DNA of 64,000 nt from Aurifilum marmelostoma (taxonomy: Eukaryota > Ascomycota > Sordariomycetes > Diaporthales > Cryphonectriaceae), in assembly GCA_027559495.1 (NCBI GenBank), contig JAMXSV010000008.1, positions 2,294,001 through 2,358,000 of the forward strand, written 5' to 3'. The position numbers were made by a program, and so were the translations under genes. Numbering within the stretch: the stretch's first letter is position 1; each line of letters begins with the position of its first letter. Of this stretch, positions 1-10,057 are shown in pieces. The notes beneath the pieces are model-generated. The model was given only the letters and a program-made list of their open reading frames with translations, was not told the origin of the DNA and did no database searches.

Positions 1-129
1 TGCATAGCGACAGCGATCTCATGGCCCTGCAGATGATTTGGGACCTCTCGAGACCAATACATCCATCCATACCTCCACGGATGAAGGTCGCCCGTCCGCC
101 ATCTTTCCTCCCTCTCTCTCTATGCCTCC

Positions 130-1109
130 TCAACGTCTGTCGCCACCAGGTGGGCCACCAGCATTGAACGGAGGAGGTATGGCAGGGAACCCATTCGGCC
201 CAGGGAGGAAGTTTGGCGGGACGCCGCCCTGTGGAGGCGGGAAGGGCAGGCCGCCGGGGGCACCTGGTGGCGGAGGAGGGAAGGGAAGACCGCCTGCGCT
301 GCCGGGAGGAGGGATCGGGAGGGGCGGAGTGTTTGTTGAGCCGGCGCCGCCGGGGGGTGCGGCCGAGGTGTTGAGAGGTGGTGGGAAGGGAGGAGGGATG
401 TGGAAGTTGGATCCTGGACGTGGAGGGGCTGGAATTTTGAGTGACTGTTAGCTGATTTGCCTTTTTTTTCCCCTTGCTGTATACTTTTGGCTCTTCCCTT
501 CTTCTCTTGTTTATGCGCGAGGCGCACAGACACAACCAATAGCTGAGGAGAACGAGGACCGGGGGCCAAACTTACGGATCGCAGGAAAGCCACCAGGGGC
601 ACCGGCACCAGGGGCACCACTACCAGGAGGACCAGGCATGCCCGGGAACCCAGGCGGCGGCACGCCACCGGGGAAAGCGAAGGGCGGCATACCCGCGGGA
701 GGAAGGGGGAACGCGCCTCCGGGACCGCCCATAGCACCGACGCCGGCGGCACCAGGCTGGTTCTGAGGGAGCATGGGGTTGTTGTGGGCGAGGCCCTCGG
801 CGGCGTACGAGGAGGTGATGGAGTCGATGACGGACTGGGCCTTCTCGTGGCCGATCTGCTGGTAGTAGTCGATGACGTTGCGGAGGTGGTTGCGGCCGCT
901 GTTGTGGGCCTTGCGCACGCTCATGCTGTCGTGCGTGAGGTAGACATCGCAGTAGTCGCAGAAGACTGTGGTTTATGGTTCTCGTGGTTAGTCTCTCGGT
1001 CTCGGTGGTGATGAAGAGCAGGAAGATGAGGAAGAGGAGGGGGGGGAGGAGGAAGGAGAGGGACCGGGAATCATGGAGGATCTGCGAGGGCCGACTTACA
1101 CTTGGGCAT
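130..1109 (-). CDS. U1 small nuclear ribonucleoprotein C (U1-C)
   Basis: Nuclear pre-mRNA splicing factor; U1-C in the U1 snRNP stabilises pairing of U1 snRNA with the 5' splice site. Three exons (1109-1100, 965-576, 428-130) give 232 residues. The tiny first exon encodes MPK plus one base and joins in phase to FFCDYCDVYLTHDS. The N-terminal matrin-type zinc finger has C6, C9, H24 and H30 in the canonical CCHH spacing, followed by KAHNSGRNHLRNV. The rest is a long Pro/Gly/Phe-rich tail, as is usual in fungal U1-C. Introns of 134 and 147 nt start GTAAGT. The correct C-terminal frame (repeated PPPG, FPPP) ends at the TGA at 132-130; the longer open frame on the same strand is a shadow. It diverges from the Erv25 gene across about 550 bp. 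Family assignment is firm; the exact splice sites are predictions. Confidence 0.93.
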
Positions 1110-1659
1110 CTTGACTGACTGCACTGTTCTCAAGGAATGGCTGGATGACAGAAGAGAACACGATGGGGTGTATCGCGTGGTCGGCTCGGTGGTTTGGCGT
1201 CGCGAATGTTTAGTAGAGGAGGATTGTCGAAAGAGGTCCAAAAAGAACTGGGGCTTTTCCTGTAGGTACCTTCGCCTTCTGTAAGCAAGGCTGGATGGGG
1301 GTACCTGGAGCAAGGCTAGGCCCGCCGCTACAGTGGGGGAAGGGGAGCGAAGGTGGCCATGGAATTAGCCTGCCGCAGGCTTTTGGGGGGGGGGGAGGTT
1401 GTGTGCTAGGTGGGACATGCGCGCAGAAGCTACCCCCCGGCACAGCAGATAGTTTAGTAGCAGACCAACCCCTGGCGTGTTGTCAGCTAAGGACACCTTC
1501 GGGTTCGCAGCGGCCATTGCAGCCACAGCAGCAGCAAAAGCGTAAACATCACCACCCTCTCCCTCCCTCTCTCCCTTCCTCTCTCTTCGACAGCCGGCCC
1601 AACAGAGCCACCACCCTCCCTTACAACCACACATACCACGCTCTGTCTCTTTCTCAATC
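1110..1659. other. Divergent intergenic region, U1-C / Erv25
   Basis: 550 bp between two divergent start codons, so it must hold both promoters. It contains a G9 run near 1385-1393 and a long CT-rich tract at about 1555-1660 just before the Erv25 start, typical of fungal core promoters and 5' leaders. No coding sequence seen. Confidence 0.5.
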
Positions 1660-2650
1660 ATGGCCCTACCGCGCTCCTTGCTGCAGTACATCTGCAGCCT
1701 GGTGTTGTTTGTGGCGTGTGCCCAGGCCCTTAAGTTTGACCTGCTGGCCACCTCGCAATCACACGACAGCAAGAAGGAGAGGTGTATCCGGAACTTTGTC
1801 GCCAAGGACACGCTGGTGGTGGTCACGGCGATTGTGGGCGGGACAAAGGGCGATGGTATGCGTGTGAACATGCATGTGAGTATCCGCTGCGCAAAGATGG
1901 TCGCAGGGAGGAGATGTGCACTTCAACGAGAGAGAGAGAGAGAAGAAAGCTTGGAGCAGAGAGAATGATTGTGTGTAACCGATTGAGTGACTGACTGGCG
2001 TTTTCCTGCCAATGTACAGATCAGGGATGCAGTAGGAAATGAGTACGGAAGACCACAGGACGTCGTTGGCGAACAGAGGACGGTGTTCACGTCGCACGCG
2101 GATGCGGCGTTTGACGTCTGCTTCGAGAACCTCTTGACAGGAAGTACGTCGCCGTCACCCCTTGAAATTTATCCTACAGCCATGTTCCTCCTCGAACAGA
2201 CAGATAATAGCTAACCCTCTTCTCTCCCCCGTCACACAGCCCGACAGATCAACGACCCGAACCGCCACGTGGAGCTGGACATCGACATCGGCGCCGACGC
2301 CAAGGACTGGTCTGCAATCCAGGCCACGGAGAAGCTCAAGCCTGTGGAGGCGGACCTGCGGCGCATGGAGGAGATGGTGGGCGAGATTGTCAGCGAGATG
2401 GACTACCTGCGCAGCCGTGAGCAGAAGCTGCGCGACACCAACGAGAGCACCAACAACCGTGTCAAGTGGTTTGGCTTCGGCACCACCTTCCTCCTGGTCG
2501 GCCTGTGGGTGTGGCAGGTTCTGTACCTGCGGGCGTACTTTAGGTGAGTTTGAACCCTCCTCCACGACCAAGGAGTCTCCCTCGAGATTCTTGTGATAAT
2601 GTATGCTGATCATATGATCCCCGCCGTACAGATCTAAGCATCTCATCTAG
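1660..2650 (+). CDS. ERV25: p24-family cargo receptor Erv25 (ER-Golgi transport)
   Basis: Type I membrane protein of COPII/COPI vesicles that, with the other p24 subunits, helps sort cargo between ER and Golgi. Four exons (1660-1875, 2020-2143, 2240-2543, 2632-2650) give 220 residues, normal for the family. A signal peptide (about residues 1-23, ending AQA) is followed by a GOLD domain with two cysteines (ERCIRN and FDVCFEN), a coiled-coil stretch (EKLKPVEADLRRMEEMVGEI) and one transmembrane segment (FGFGTTFLLVGLWVWQVLYL). The cytosolic tail RAYFRSKHLI has the aromatic pair and the basic residue expected for coat binding. The last exon is only 19 nt and supplies the tail and stop; it is easy to miss, but the phase fits exactly (AG|A TCT AAG). 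Introns begin GTGAGT or GTACGT. Confidence 0.92.
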
Positions 2651-3529
2651 ACCCAGCGCGAGAGGCGATGTGTGCATGTGACAGTACGAGGAAGAAAGCA
2701 AGACAGGAGCTATCATGCAGTGGATTTTATTTACAACAGGGTACGATGGGGCTGGGCGATGCGGTGGAGGATGAGCAGCTCATGACCATCCGGAGTTCAA
2801 GAGGCTAAAATGCGCTTGGCTTGTATGCGGAAGATGCGCTTGACATGGAGGTGGGTTGGGAAAACTTCCTGGGATTACGTGTATGCTGCTTCAGGGCTGC
2901 AATGAACCACCTGATCAATGATTAAACGTATATAAAGAAAAGTGTTCACACAATACTTGGGTATTATACAGTAGGGCAAAGTGAGCAGAGAGCGTGGGTG
3001 TGGTACAGTGTCTGTTTGCAGAGACTTGCCGAGTCCCTTCATTCATGTATTCGCAACTTGGCCACCAGCACCAGTAACAATCATACACCACTCCATCTGA
3101 CAATATCCATGATATACAACAGAATGCACTGGCCAGCGCCGTATTTCCAAGCCAAGAAGCCTCCGCCGACTTCACGCTCCATCCCTGCAGCCCACCAGCT
3201 CAGTAGTCTGACGGCCCATGCGCCGCCCCGATGCCGAGATCGAGACACGCCCGGCGGGATCACACAGCACAGGGACCTGACCTCGGCAATCTATGACGGA
3301 AGCCAATGGACCCTCTCAAGAAATTCTGCCTTTCTTCTATGTACGCAGACCACATATTTACCTGAACCTTGAACAACAATGACGAATCAGCGTCAACCAA
3401 TTTAGAAGCTCTGAGTTTCTACTCTCCACGGTTTTCTCAAACATCGACAACAAAGACATTCCAATCTATCTTCAATAAAAACTAGCTGTAATCACTCTCA
3501 TCATCATCGTCGTCGTCGTCGTCATCGCC
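2651..3529. other. Intergenic region, Erv25 to SDHAF2
   Basis: About 880 bp between two co-directional genes. It ends with a run of CAT/CGT triplets (about 3498-3530) directly before the SDHAF2 start. No open frame resembling a protein, and no RNA gene recognised. Confidence 0.4.
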
Positions 3530-4444
3530 ATGAACCCCATCCAGCGTGCAGCCCGGCCCTCCTCCGCCGCCGCTCGGCGCATCCTCCAGACCAACCTCGT
3601 GCCCCTCGCCACCTACACGCCAGCACGATGGCAGAGGAACAACAGCAGCAGTAACAACCACGGCGCGCCCTACGACCCCGTCCCACAAGGCGAGCTGGGC
3701 GTCGGCGAGCTCGAGGGCGCAAAGTTCAAGATCGAGCCCCTGCGGCGGACGGGCGAGGACCCCGAGACCATGCGCGCGAGGTTGACATGTAATGTCCGCC
3801 CCGCACTCCTCTCCTCCCTCCTGATTCAGTAGCAAGGAGAAAAGAAAAAGAGAATGAGTGAAAAAAAAAAAAAAAAAAAAAAAAGAAAAAGAAAAAGAGG
3901 TAGAGCGCTGACATTCTCATCACCACAGACCAATCCCGCAAGCGCGGCACCCTCGAGTCCGACCTCCTCCTCTCCACCTTCGCCGCCGCCCGCCTGCCCA
4001 GCATGACCCCAGCCCAGATGCGCGAGTACGACCTCTTCCTCGACGAGAACGACTGGGACATCTACTACTGGGCCACCCAGCCCAGCAGCGCCCCTTCCCC
4101 CCTCTTCCGCCACAAACACCCCCGCCGCCGGCCTGCAGAACTCCGAGCCCTACCTGGGCAACCAGGGCGCCGAGGCCAAGGAGCCCCGGGGAGACACGGC
4201 AGCAGCAGCAGCAGCAGCAACAAGAGGCCCCGTGAGCCCTGCAAAGGGCGAGTGGGCACAGACGGTGGGGACCTTCAAGCCCGCGCACCGGCCTGTGCCT
4301 GCGCGGTGGAAGGACAGCGAGATCCTGGGCATGCTGCGGGAGCACGTCAAGTCGCGGAGCGCGGCGGGCGTGCTGGGCAACGGGCGGGAGAGGGAGACGG
4401 CGGAGGGGATGGCCTTCATGCCGCCGCTGGGGGCTAGGAAGTAG
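3530..4444 (+). CDS. Succinate dehydrogenase assembly factor 2 (SDHAF2/Sdh5), apparent 1-nt frameshift
   Basis: Mitochondrial matrix factor needed for covalent FAD attachment to the succinate dehydrogenase flavoprotein. Exon 1 (3530-3788) encodes an Arg/Ala/Ser-rich presequence; exon 2 (3929-4444) carries the family core RKRGTLESDLLLSTF and LDENDWDIYYWATQ. The conserved C-terminal block (GEWAQTVGTFKPAHRPVPAR, then RWKDSEILGMLREHV) lies in the +1 frame to the end at 4444. Upstream of that block the +1 frame reads sensibly back to about 4080, and no GT donor exists between the blocks, so an intron is unlikely. Removing one C from the C6 run at 4097-4102 joins the frames and gives 257 residues with no stop. 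The 140-nt intron holds an A24 run. Most likely an assembly overcall; a real frameshift allele is the alternative. Confidence 0.88.
3861..3884 (+). repeat. Poly-A tract in the SDHAF2 intron
   Basis: An uninterrupted run of 24 A lies inside the SDHAF2 intron (3789-3928), followed by further A-rich sequence. Length in such runs is prone to sequencing error. Confidence 0.9.
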
Positions 4445-5035
4445 ATGGTGGGCTAGGAGGGGGGGGGGTTTAATTCATTTTATTGCTCGGAGCGCTAGGT
4501 TTGGGCGGAGCTCGGTATTCTGATCTGAACATTCTGGACAAAATCAACCGGCCATTGGGACAGGTTTGGACCAGGAAGGGGGGGGGGGGGGTGGGAAGGC
4601 ATATTATATATCATGGGAACCTTTGTGTTCGGAAAAAAGAACTTAGCATGGACTATCATGTCCGAATGTTGTTTTGTGACGCCTCCTCCAAAGGTTATGT
4701 AGGGGCAGGTATATACAAGAGACGCAAGAAACTAGTAGACCCAGTCACTCGGGCCTCCACACACCAGACGAGCGATGAACATTCCTCTCCCTTCCATGCT
4801 CCACGTCGATTCAATTGCAGGTATATATCCTGTTGAGCTTGACTGAAGAGACACGTCCAACACTTACTTTCCCATGGTGACCTTCTCATCCAAGCCTTGT
4901 CATATCCGTCGTCACAATCATTCCGATCCAGCTCCTGTTCTTGAACAAACAAAATCGCTGGGGCTGGAGGGGGGCCGCCTTTCCACGTATGCATGGAAAA
5001 AGACCGAGAGCAGTTCGGATCCGCAAAGACCAGCA
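4445..5035. other. Convergent intergenic region, SDHAF2 / Dsn1
   Basis: 590 bp between two convergent 3' ends. Contains G9 and G12 runs (about 4461 and 4578). No gene or structured element recognised; terminator signals of both genes should lie here. Confidence 0.4.
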
Positions 5036-6822
5036 TCACCCCCCATTCTCGGGCAGGATCCTCCCTAGACTCCTCAGCACCTCCATCACAGGCATCTCCT
5101 TCGTTCCTGCAGCCTCCTTCTCCTTCTCTTCTCGCTCCTTCAGCCTCTGGGATCCTAGAGCCAGGACCTTGTCCGCTTGCTTCCCTGCCGTCACCACCCT
5201 CATGTTCATCTTATGTATGCTATCCGCAAGGTCGTCCACCTTAAACTCGACAACAGACTGGATCGACTGAAGGCGTGACCTTGTGGTGGACTTGAGTTGT
5301 GCGAAAGATGACGACGACTCGGTCAGGGACTCGAGCATTTTGGCCTCCTCGGTGTCTAGAAGCGAGGACTCGGGCAACGGCGGCGACTTCTTCAGGTCCA
5401 TGTCTGGTGGATATAGCGGCGGTACCTGGGGAAGAGGTGTCTGAAGCGCTCGCCACGACTTGCGAGTCTCTTTTAATCTGATCATCCGTAAGCATTTCGA
5501 TTATGCGTATCATCAACACAGGTGGAAACATGACATACCTTTTTATCCGCGCTTCCAATGCAGCTATCCTCTGCTCATGGTCCACGTTGACGGGATTGGG
5601 CCTAATCACCACCGGTCTCTTCGCTTTGGCAGTAGCAGAAGGCTCGTCGTCTTCCCTGCTGAACCAGTCGGAAAACTCCGACTTCGAACCAAAGTCTTTG
5701 AGCAGCTGGTCTTCGATCGCACGAGCTGTAGTCACCCTTCTTAGTTCATCCGTTCTCGAGGCACAAAAACATTTCCGACCCGAGAGTTGACTCACCTCCC
5801 AGAACAGCATTTGCCCCAGCGGTCCCGTGCTTGGGCTTTTCACTAAGAGCCCTCTCACCACACCACGTGAGCAGCTGCTTCATTCGCCGCGGTTCGCTGA
5901 GGCCTTCCGCCTCAATGTGCTTGAAGAACTCGGACGGGTCGACCTCCCGGTGCGGAATAGCGCTGTGTCCGCTCTCGATCAGTGAGCTTGCCCGTCGCCC
6001 GCGCATGCTCATGCTGCTCCTCCGACCACCACCCGCCCCTGCCCCTCCCTTCTTACGGAACTCTTTGTTGCGTTGGTTGATGGGCGTGTCGGAGAAGGGG
6101 AGCGCTATCTTCGTCACGTTGGTGTCCTTATCGAGCGTCTTGTCAGCGTTTTCGGGAGTTGCTTGAACGTCATGATCATCGGTTTCCTCGACCCGTTCGG
6201 GCTGCTTTTTGCGTGATGCTTTGCGGCCAGTCTTCTTGACACCTCCATCTTTTGTCGACTTCTTGGTCCCGTTTGTCCGGCTCGCAGCTGGTGGTACCTC
6301 AGCCTGCTCCTCTGTAGCGAGATCCGCCGTAGAGCTCCTCGTCCTCCGCGCGGGTCGCTTCTTTGACGCATCCAGTGCCTTGTCCTGCGCGGGCGGTGAC
6401 GAGTCAAGCTTCCTGCGCTGTGGCCGTCTCGATGTGGTCGCTGCGGCGACCTCTTCCGTCTCTTGCGGCAAAGGTTGCTGTGGTGATGCGGCGCGTTTCT
6501 TTCCAGCGCTCGGCCTTCCCCTCGGTTTCTTCACCACAGGTGCGGGTGGTGCAGGTTCCGGTTCTGGCGCAGGCGGCGGTGGCCCTTTGACAGATGCTGT
6601 TTTATCCTTTCCCGTCTTTTGCCTCTTCGAACCGCGCGTGAATAAAAAGTCACCATCTTGTTCGTCGTATGTTGCCGCCGCTGGAAAGGTCGCAAGCCGG
6701 GTGTCAGTTCTACACCCCAAAGAAGAAAAACCAAACCTGGATCAACAGATCCCATAGGCCCTTTTTCTGTACATACCAGCAAGACGTTTGCTCTTTCGGC
6801 GCGACTCAGACTGATTGCTCAT
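5036..6822 (-). CDS. Kinetochore protein Dsn1/Mis13 (MIND/Mis12 complex)
   Basis: Subunit of the Mis12/MIND complex, which bridges inner-kinetochore chromatin to the Ndc80 complex at the centromere. Four exons (6822-6777, 6680-5796, 5725-5539, 5477-5036) give 519 residues. The N-terminal half is low-complexity, Lys/Arg/Pro-rich and probably disordered, with GRP-type basic patches. The recognisable Mis13/Dsn1 core starts at MRGRRASSLIESG, then HREVDPSEFFKHIEAEGLSE and RRMKQLLTWCGERAL, and continues over the next exon in DQLLKDFGSKSEFSDWF. Serines around RRSSMSMRGRRASS resemble the Aurora-B-regulated basic motif known for this family; that reading is inference. The C-terminal part is helical. 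All three introns keep phase with GTATGT or GTGAGT donors. Confidence 0.92.
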
Positions 6823-8330
6823 GCTCAATGCTTGTAGGGGATGGTGGAGCTGTACGACGGTCGTCATTGATAAGTCGTCCTACGAGAGGGGCGCGCGCGC
6901 GCGCATTCGAGTCGGGAAAAGAACTGGGTTGTTCGAAGCCTCGCGACAAGAACAGGAGAGCGGCTTAGCCGTCGTCGCGTGCGGTTCTTGTTGTTTGGCC
7001 TGTCTGTCGGTTGGTTGCCGGAACAGGACGCCAGCACGACAAGACAGCAACCTGCCCCTCGCGCGTGCTGCACCCAAGACGCGTCGATTTCGGTGGAGTA
7101 GACCTCTGAGTCCGTCGCATGCAGAGCCCGATGCTCTTCGCGCGTGGTTCCTTTGTTTTTGTTTCTAATTGATGCTGGGAGTCGCTCGCGAAGGAGGGCT
7201 GCTTTGTTCGAGCTTGGGGCGCAAGAAGTTGTTGTTGCTTAGTTGGACTGGGAAGAAAGGCGGAGCCCCGTCATTGAGAGTCAAAGCAGGTGCTTGCTTG
7301 GCTTTGCTTGCCGCGAGAATGGGGGAGGGATGGAGCCCCATGTCTCCCGCGCCCAACTTGTTTACTGCAACGAAGCGCGCTAGTCCTTTTCGGGTGGCCC
7401 ATCTCCAGTGAGTGCCAGCACTCAAGGTCAGACTTGATCTTCTTCACTATACCTTGCGGCCACCCTTGATACATTGCAGGCAAAGAAAAGGAAACTGGGT
7501 AGGATACTTCCAAACACTCACGAAGTCAAATTGTCTTGTAAGACTTCTACGCAAGCATACATGTACGATTTCTAAAGCCTTCAACCTGATTGGCTTGGTC
7601 ATTCTTGCATGCAATGGGGTCAAATCATCCCACCACCATGCAGTCGCATTGTAAAGCAGGGTCAATCCCATTGTAAATAACACGCGAAATGAACCGAGTC
7701 GGAGAAAGATACTCAATTATATAATGCTAAATAAAAGGAAAGAATTCAACCCGTCGGGATGTACGTGCATTCCCATCGGCAATGATGCGTCATCCTCAGG
7801 AGATGTCTGGGGTGGGATTTCTGCCTCGCGTTCCACCCGTGCAAATCAGCGGCAGTAAACCAGAAAGACCTGCCACTGAAAAGCGCCGTCTGAACAAGAT
7901 CGTAAGTTGTGCCTTTCCGTCGTGACCAGTACTGGAAACCCAGCCAGAATACCCCCTATTGACTCCTCGACACGGCGCCTCCCCGAAAACCCACAAGAGG
8001 CCAGTCCGAAACGCCGTAGTTTTTTTGCCGTGTATATGCTCTGATACCGTGAGAAAAGAGAGAAAAAAAAGCAGAAAGGGAAGAATAACAAACAAACGTG
8101 ACGCAGACTCCTTGTTTTCCTTTGGACCCCCCATATTGATGACCACTCCATAATGTGTGTACAGCCAAAGTTTGAAATGTCAGTCACGAGCAATGCCACG
8201 GGACTATATTGTACAATCATCAGCCAGTATCCCCATGGGCGGGGTCTGGCTGGTCCCAACGGTGCGGCGGCATGACGCTTGCCGGGTCAACAGTATCGCC
8301 TTGCTCAGAGAAAGGATCGGGTTGACCTTC
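6823..8330. other. Intergenic region, Dsn1 promoter to AtfA 3' end
   Basis: 1.5 kb without a supported gene. Just upstream of Dsn1 is an alternating GC stretch (about 6893-6904). A perfect MCB core ACGCGT lies at 7079-7084, about 260 bp before the Dsn1 start, with further CGCGT matches near 6976 and 7062; this would fit G1/S control but is weak evidence alone. Nothing recognised in 7200-8330, which should include the AtfA 3' UTR. Confidence 0.35.
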
Positions 8331-10057
8331 CTAAGAATAACGCCGGTCGCCTCCCTGAGCGGTAATCATCTGGTGGCTGGCCATGGGCGCGCCCATCCCG
8401 TAAGGCATCTGTGCGTTGTACGCATCCATACCTGCCATGTAGGGCTGCTGTATGCCACCCTGCGACTGCGTGACGGGGCAGTCCTTGTGTGCAAGAAGCA
8501 AGGTTTTCAGGTTGACAACCTCCTCACGCAGTGCGGCAATCTGTTGTGACAGTTGGTCGTTCTCTGACTGGTAGACGTCCACCTTGTTTTGCAGGTTGGC
8601 CAACCACTGCTTTTTACGCTGACGACACTTCAGTGCAGCGACCCTATCAAGGAGTTTAGTTTCGTCGTAATTTCTCGGCGGGGAAGACCAGCTGGTACTC
8701 ACCGATTGCGCTCGAGGAAATTCTTGCGCTTCTCTTCCTCAGTCATCTTGTGCTTCGGCTTATCGTTGCCGTTCTCGTCGTGGACGTCATCGTCGCCAAT
8801 ATCATCTGATCCGTTTGACGAGACAACGCTGCCAGCGGTCTTTGCCTTCTTGCTCGCAGGTGCCTTGGCCGGAACCTCTTCGGCCTTTCGCCTGCCGTTG
8901 GTGGCCGCGGTACCAGCAGCGGAACCACGTTTACCTTTGCCGCGGGTGTTTGGTCGTGCGTGCTCGCTGCCCTCTGACTGCTCACTCGCAGCTTCGCTGG
9001 CGCCACGCATGTTCCCACCGGCACGAGGTCCGTTGCCATTGACATGGGCATCAGGATGCTGCACGGCTGGGGCGGGGTGGCCGTGGCTAGGCGGCTGCGG
9101 CGGCAGGGGGTATTGGCTCTGCTGCGGAACACCATTACGGCCCTGCGCGAGCAGGAACAAGCCGTTGGCGGCATCACTGTCATGGTTGTCAAAAGCAGTA
9201 GACTTCATCTCGTTCTTGACCTGCGAAGTGCCGTTCATCTCCTGAGGCTGCGATGTGGCAGGCAGCGGCTGGCCTGTGTGGTCCCGCTGCTCGGCCGCAG
9301 CTCTCAAGGCAGTGCGGTGAAAGTCAACCGTACCGGGTGTAACGCCACCGGCTCCGAGGTTGAACAATGCAGCCGTGTTGGGGCTGGGAACACCAGTAGG
9401 AAACATGGAACCGCTGCCTCCAGGGGTCAGACCAGTCCTGAGCGAAGACTCATTAGGCGTCGGGTAGCCGCCGCGGCCAAACTGGTCACTAAAGTAATCG
9501 GCCTGAGGAGCGGATAGCATGGCCGGACTAAGCGGACCGGTTCTAAGGGAACCACCGCCCCAGTTGAATGGCGTGGTACCGGTGCCCGGCAGTAGCGATG
9601 AGGGCGATGTGATGGCGGCGACAGGCGGCAGCTTGGTACCACCAGGAGTCTCCGGAGCGGCGTTGGCACCCAGAGATGCGTCACCACTACCACCAAAAGA
9701 TCTCTCAAAGGGGTTTGGTTCTTGGTTTAGCGATGCAGCATTTGGCAGGGTGAAATAATCGGCCGGCGCGTCTTTCGTCTGGCCGGGTCGAGGGGGAGGT
9801 GCGAGGGGTTTGGTGGTGACGTCGGAAGCTTCTGTCTTTGCGACGATCTCTGACTGCTCCTTATTGGCGGAGGCGGCATCTGCGAGGACGAGCGGTTTGA
9901 GTGTTGGCGGGAGATGTTTGTTTTGGTGGTTTGATGTTGACGACACCAATGGGCACATGCAGCAAGCAACAGGGGGAGGATTGTATTACTAACCAGGTCG
10001 GGGTGCCGCAGCATTGATGGTTTTGGGCGACCGCTTGGTGTCGCTATCGCGAGCCAT
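8331..10057 (-). CDS. bZIP stress transcription factor, AtfA/Atf1 family (CREB/ATF)
   Basis: Nuclear factor acting downstream of the Hog1/Sty1-type MAP kinase in oxidative, osmotic and conidial stress responses in filamentous fungi. Three exons (10057-9994, 9879-8703, 8643-8331) give 517 residues. The bZIP basic region reads ERNRVAALKCRQRKKQWLAN (about residues 410-430) and spans the second intron; it is followed by a heptad zipper (LQNKVDVYQSENDQLSQQI). The N-terminal part shows Atf1-type modules: NPFERSFG, many Ser-Pro/Thr-Pro sites suited to MAPK phosphorylation, and PGTVDFHRTALRAA. An acidic, Lys-rich segment precedes the basic region. Exon 1 (MARDSDTKRSPKT) is joined by a GTTAGT donor to DAASANKEQ. 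The C-terminus is Met/Gln-rich, as in other family members. The CREB/ATF class assignment is strong. Confidence 0.92.
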
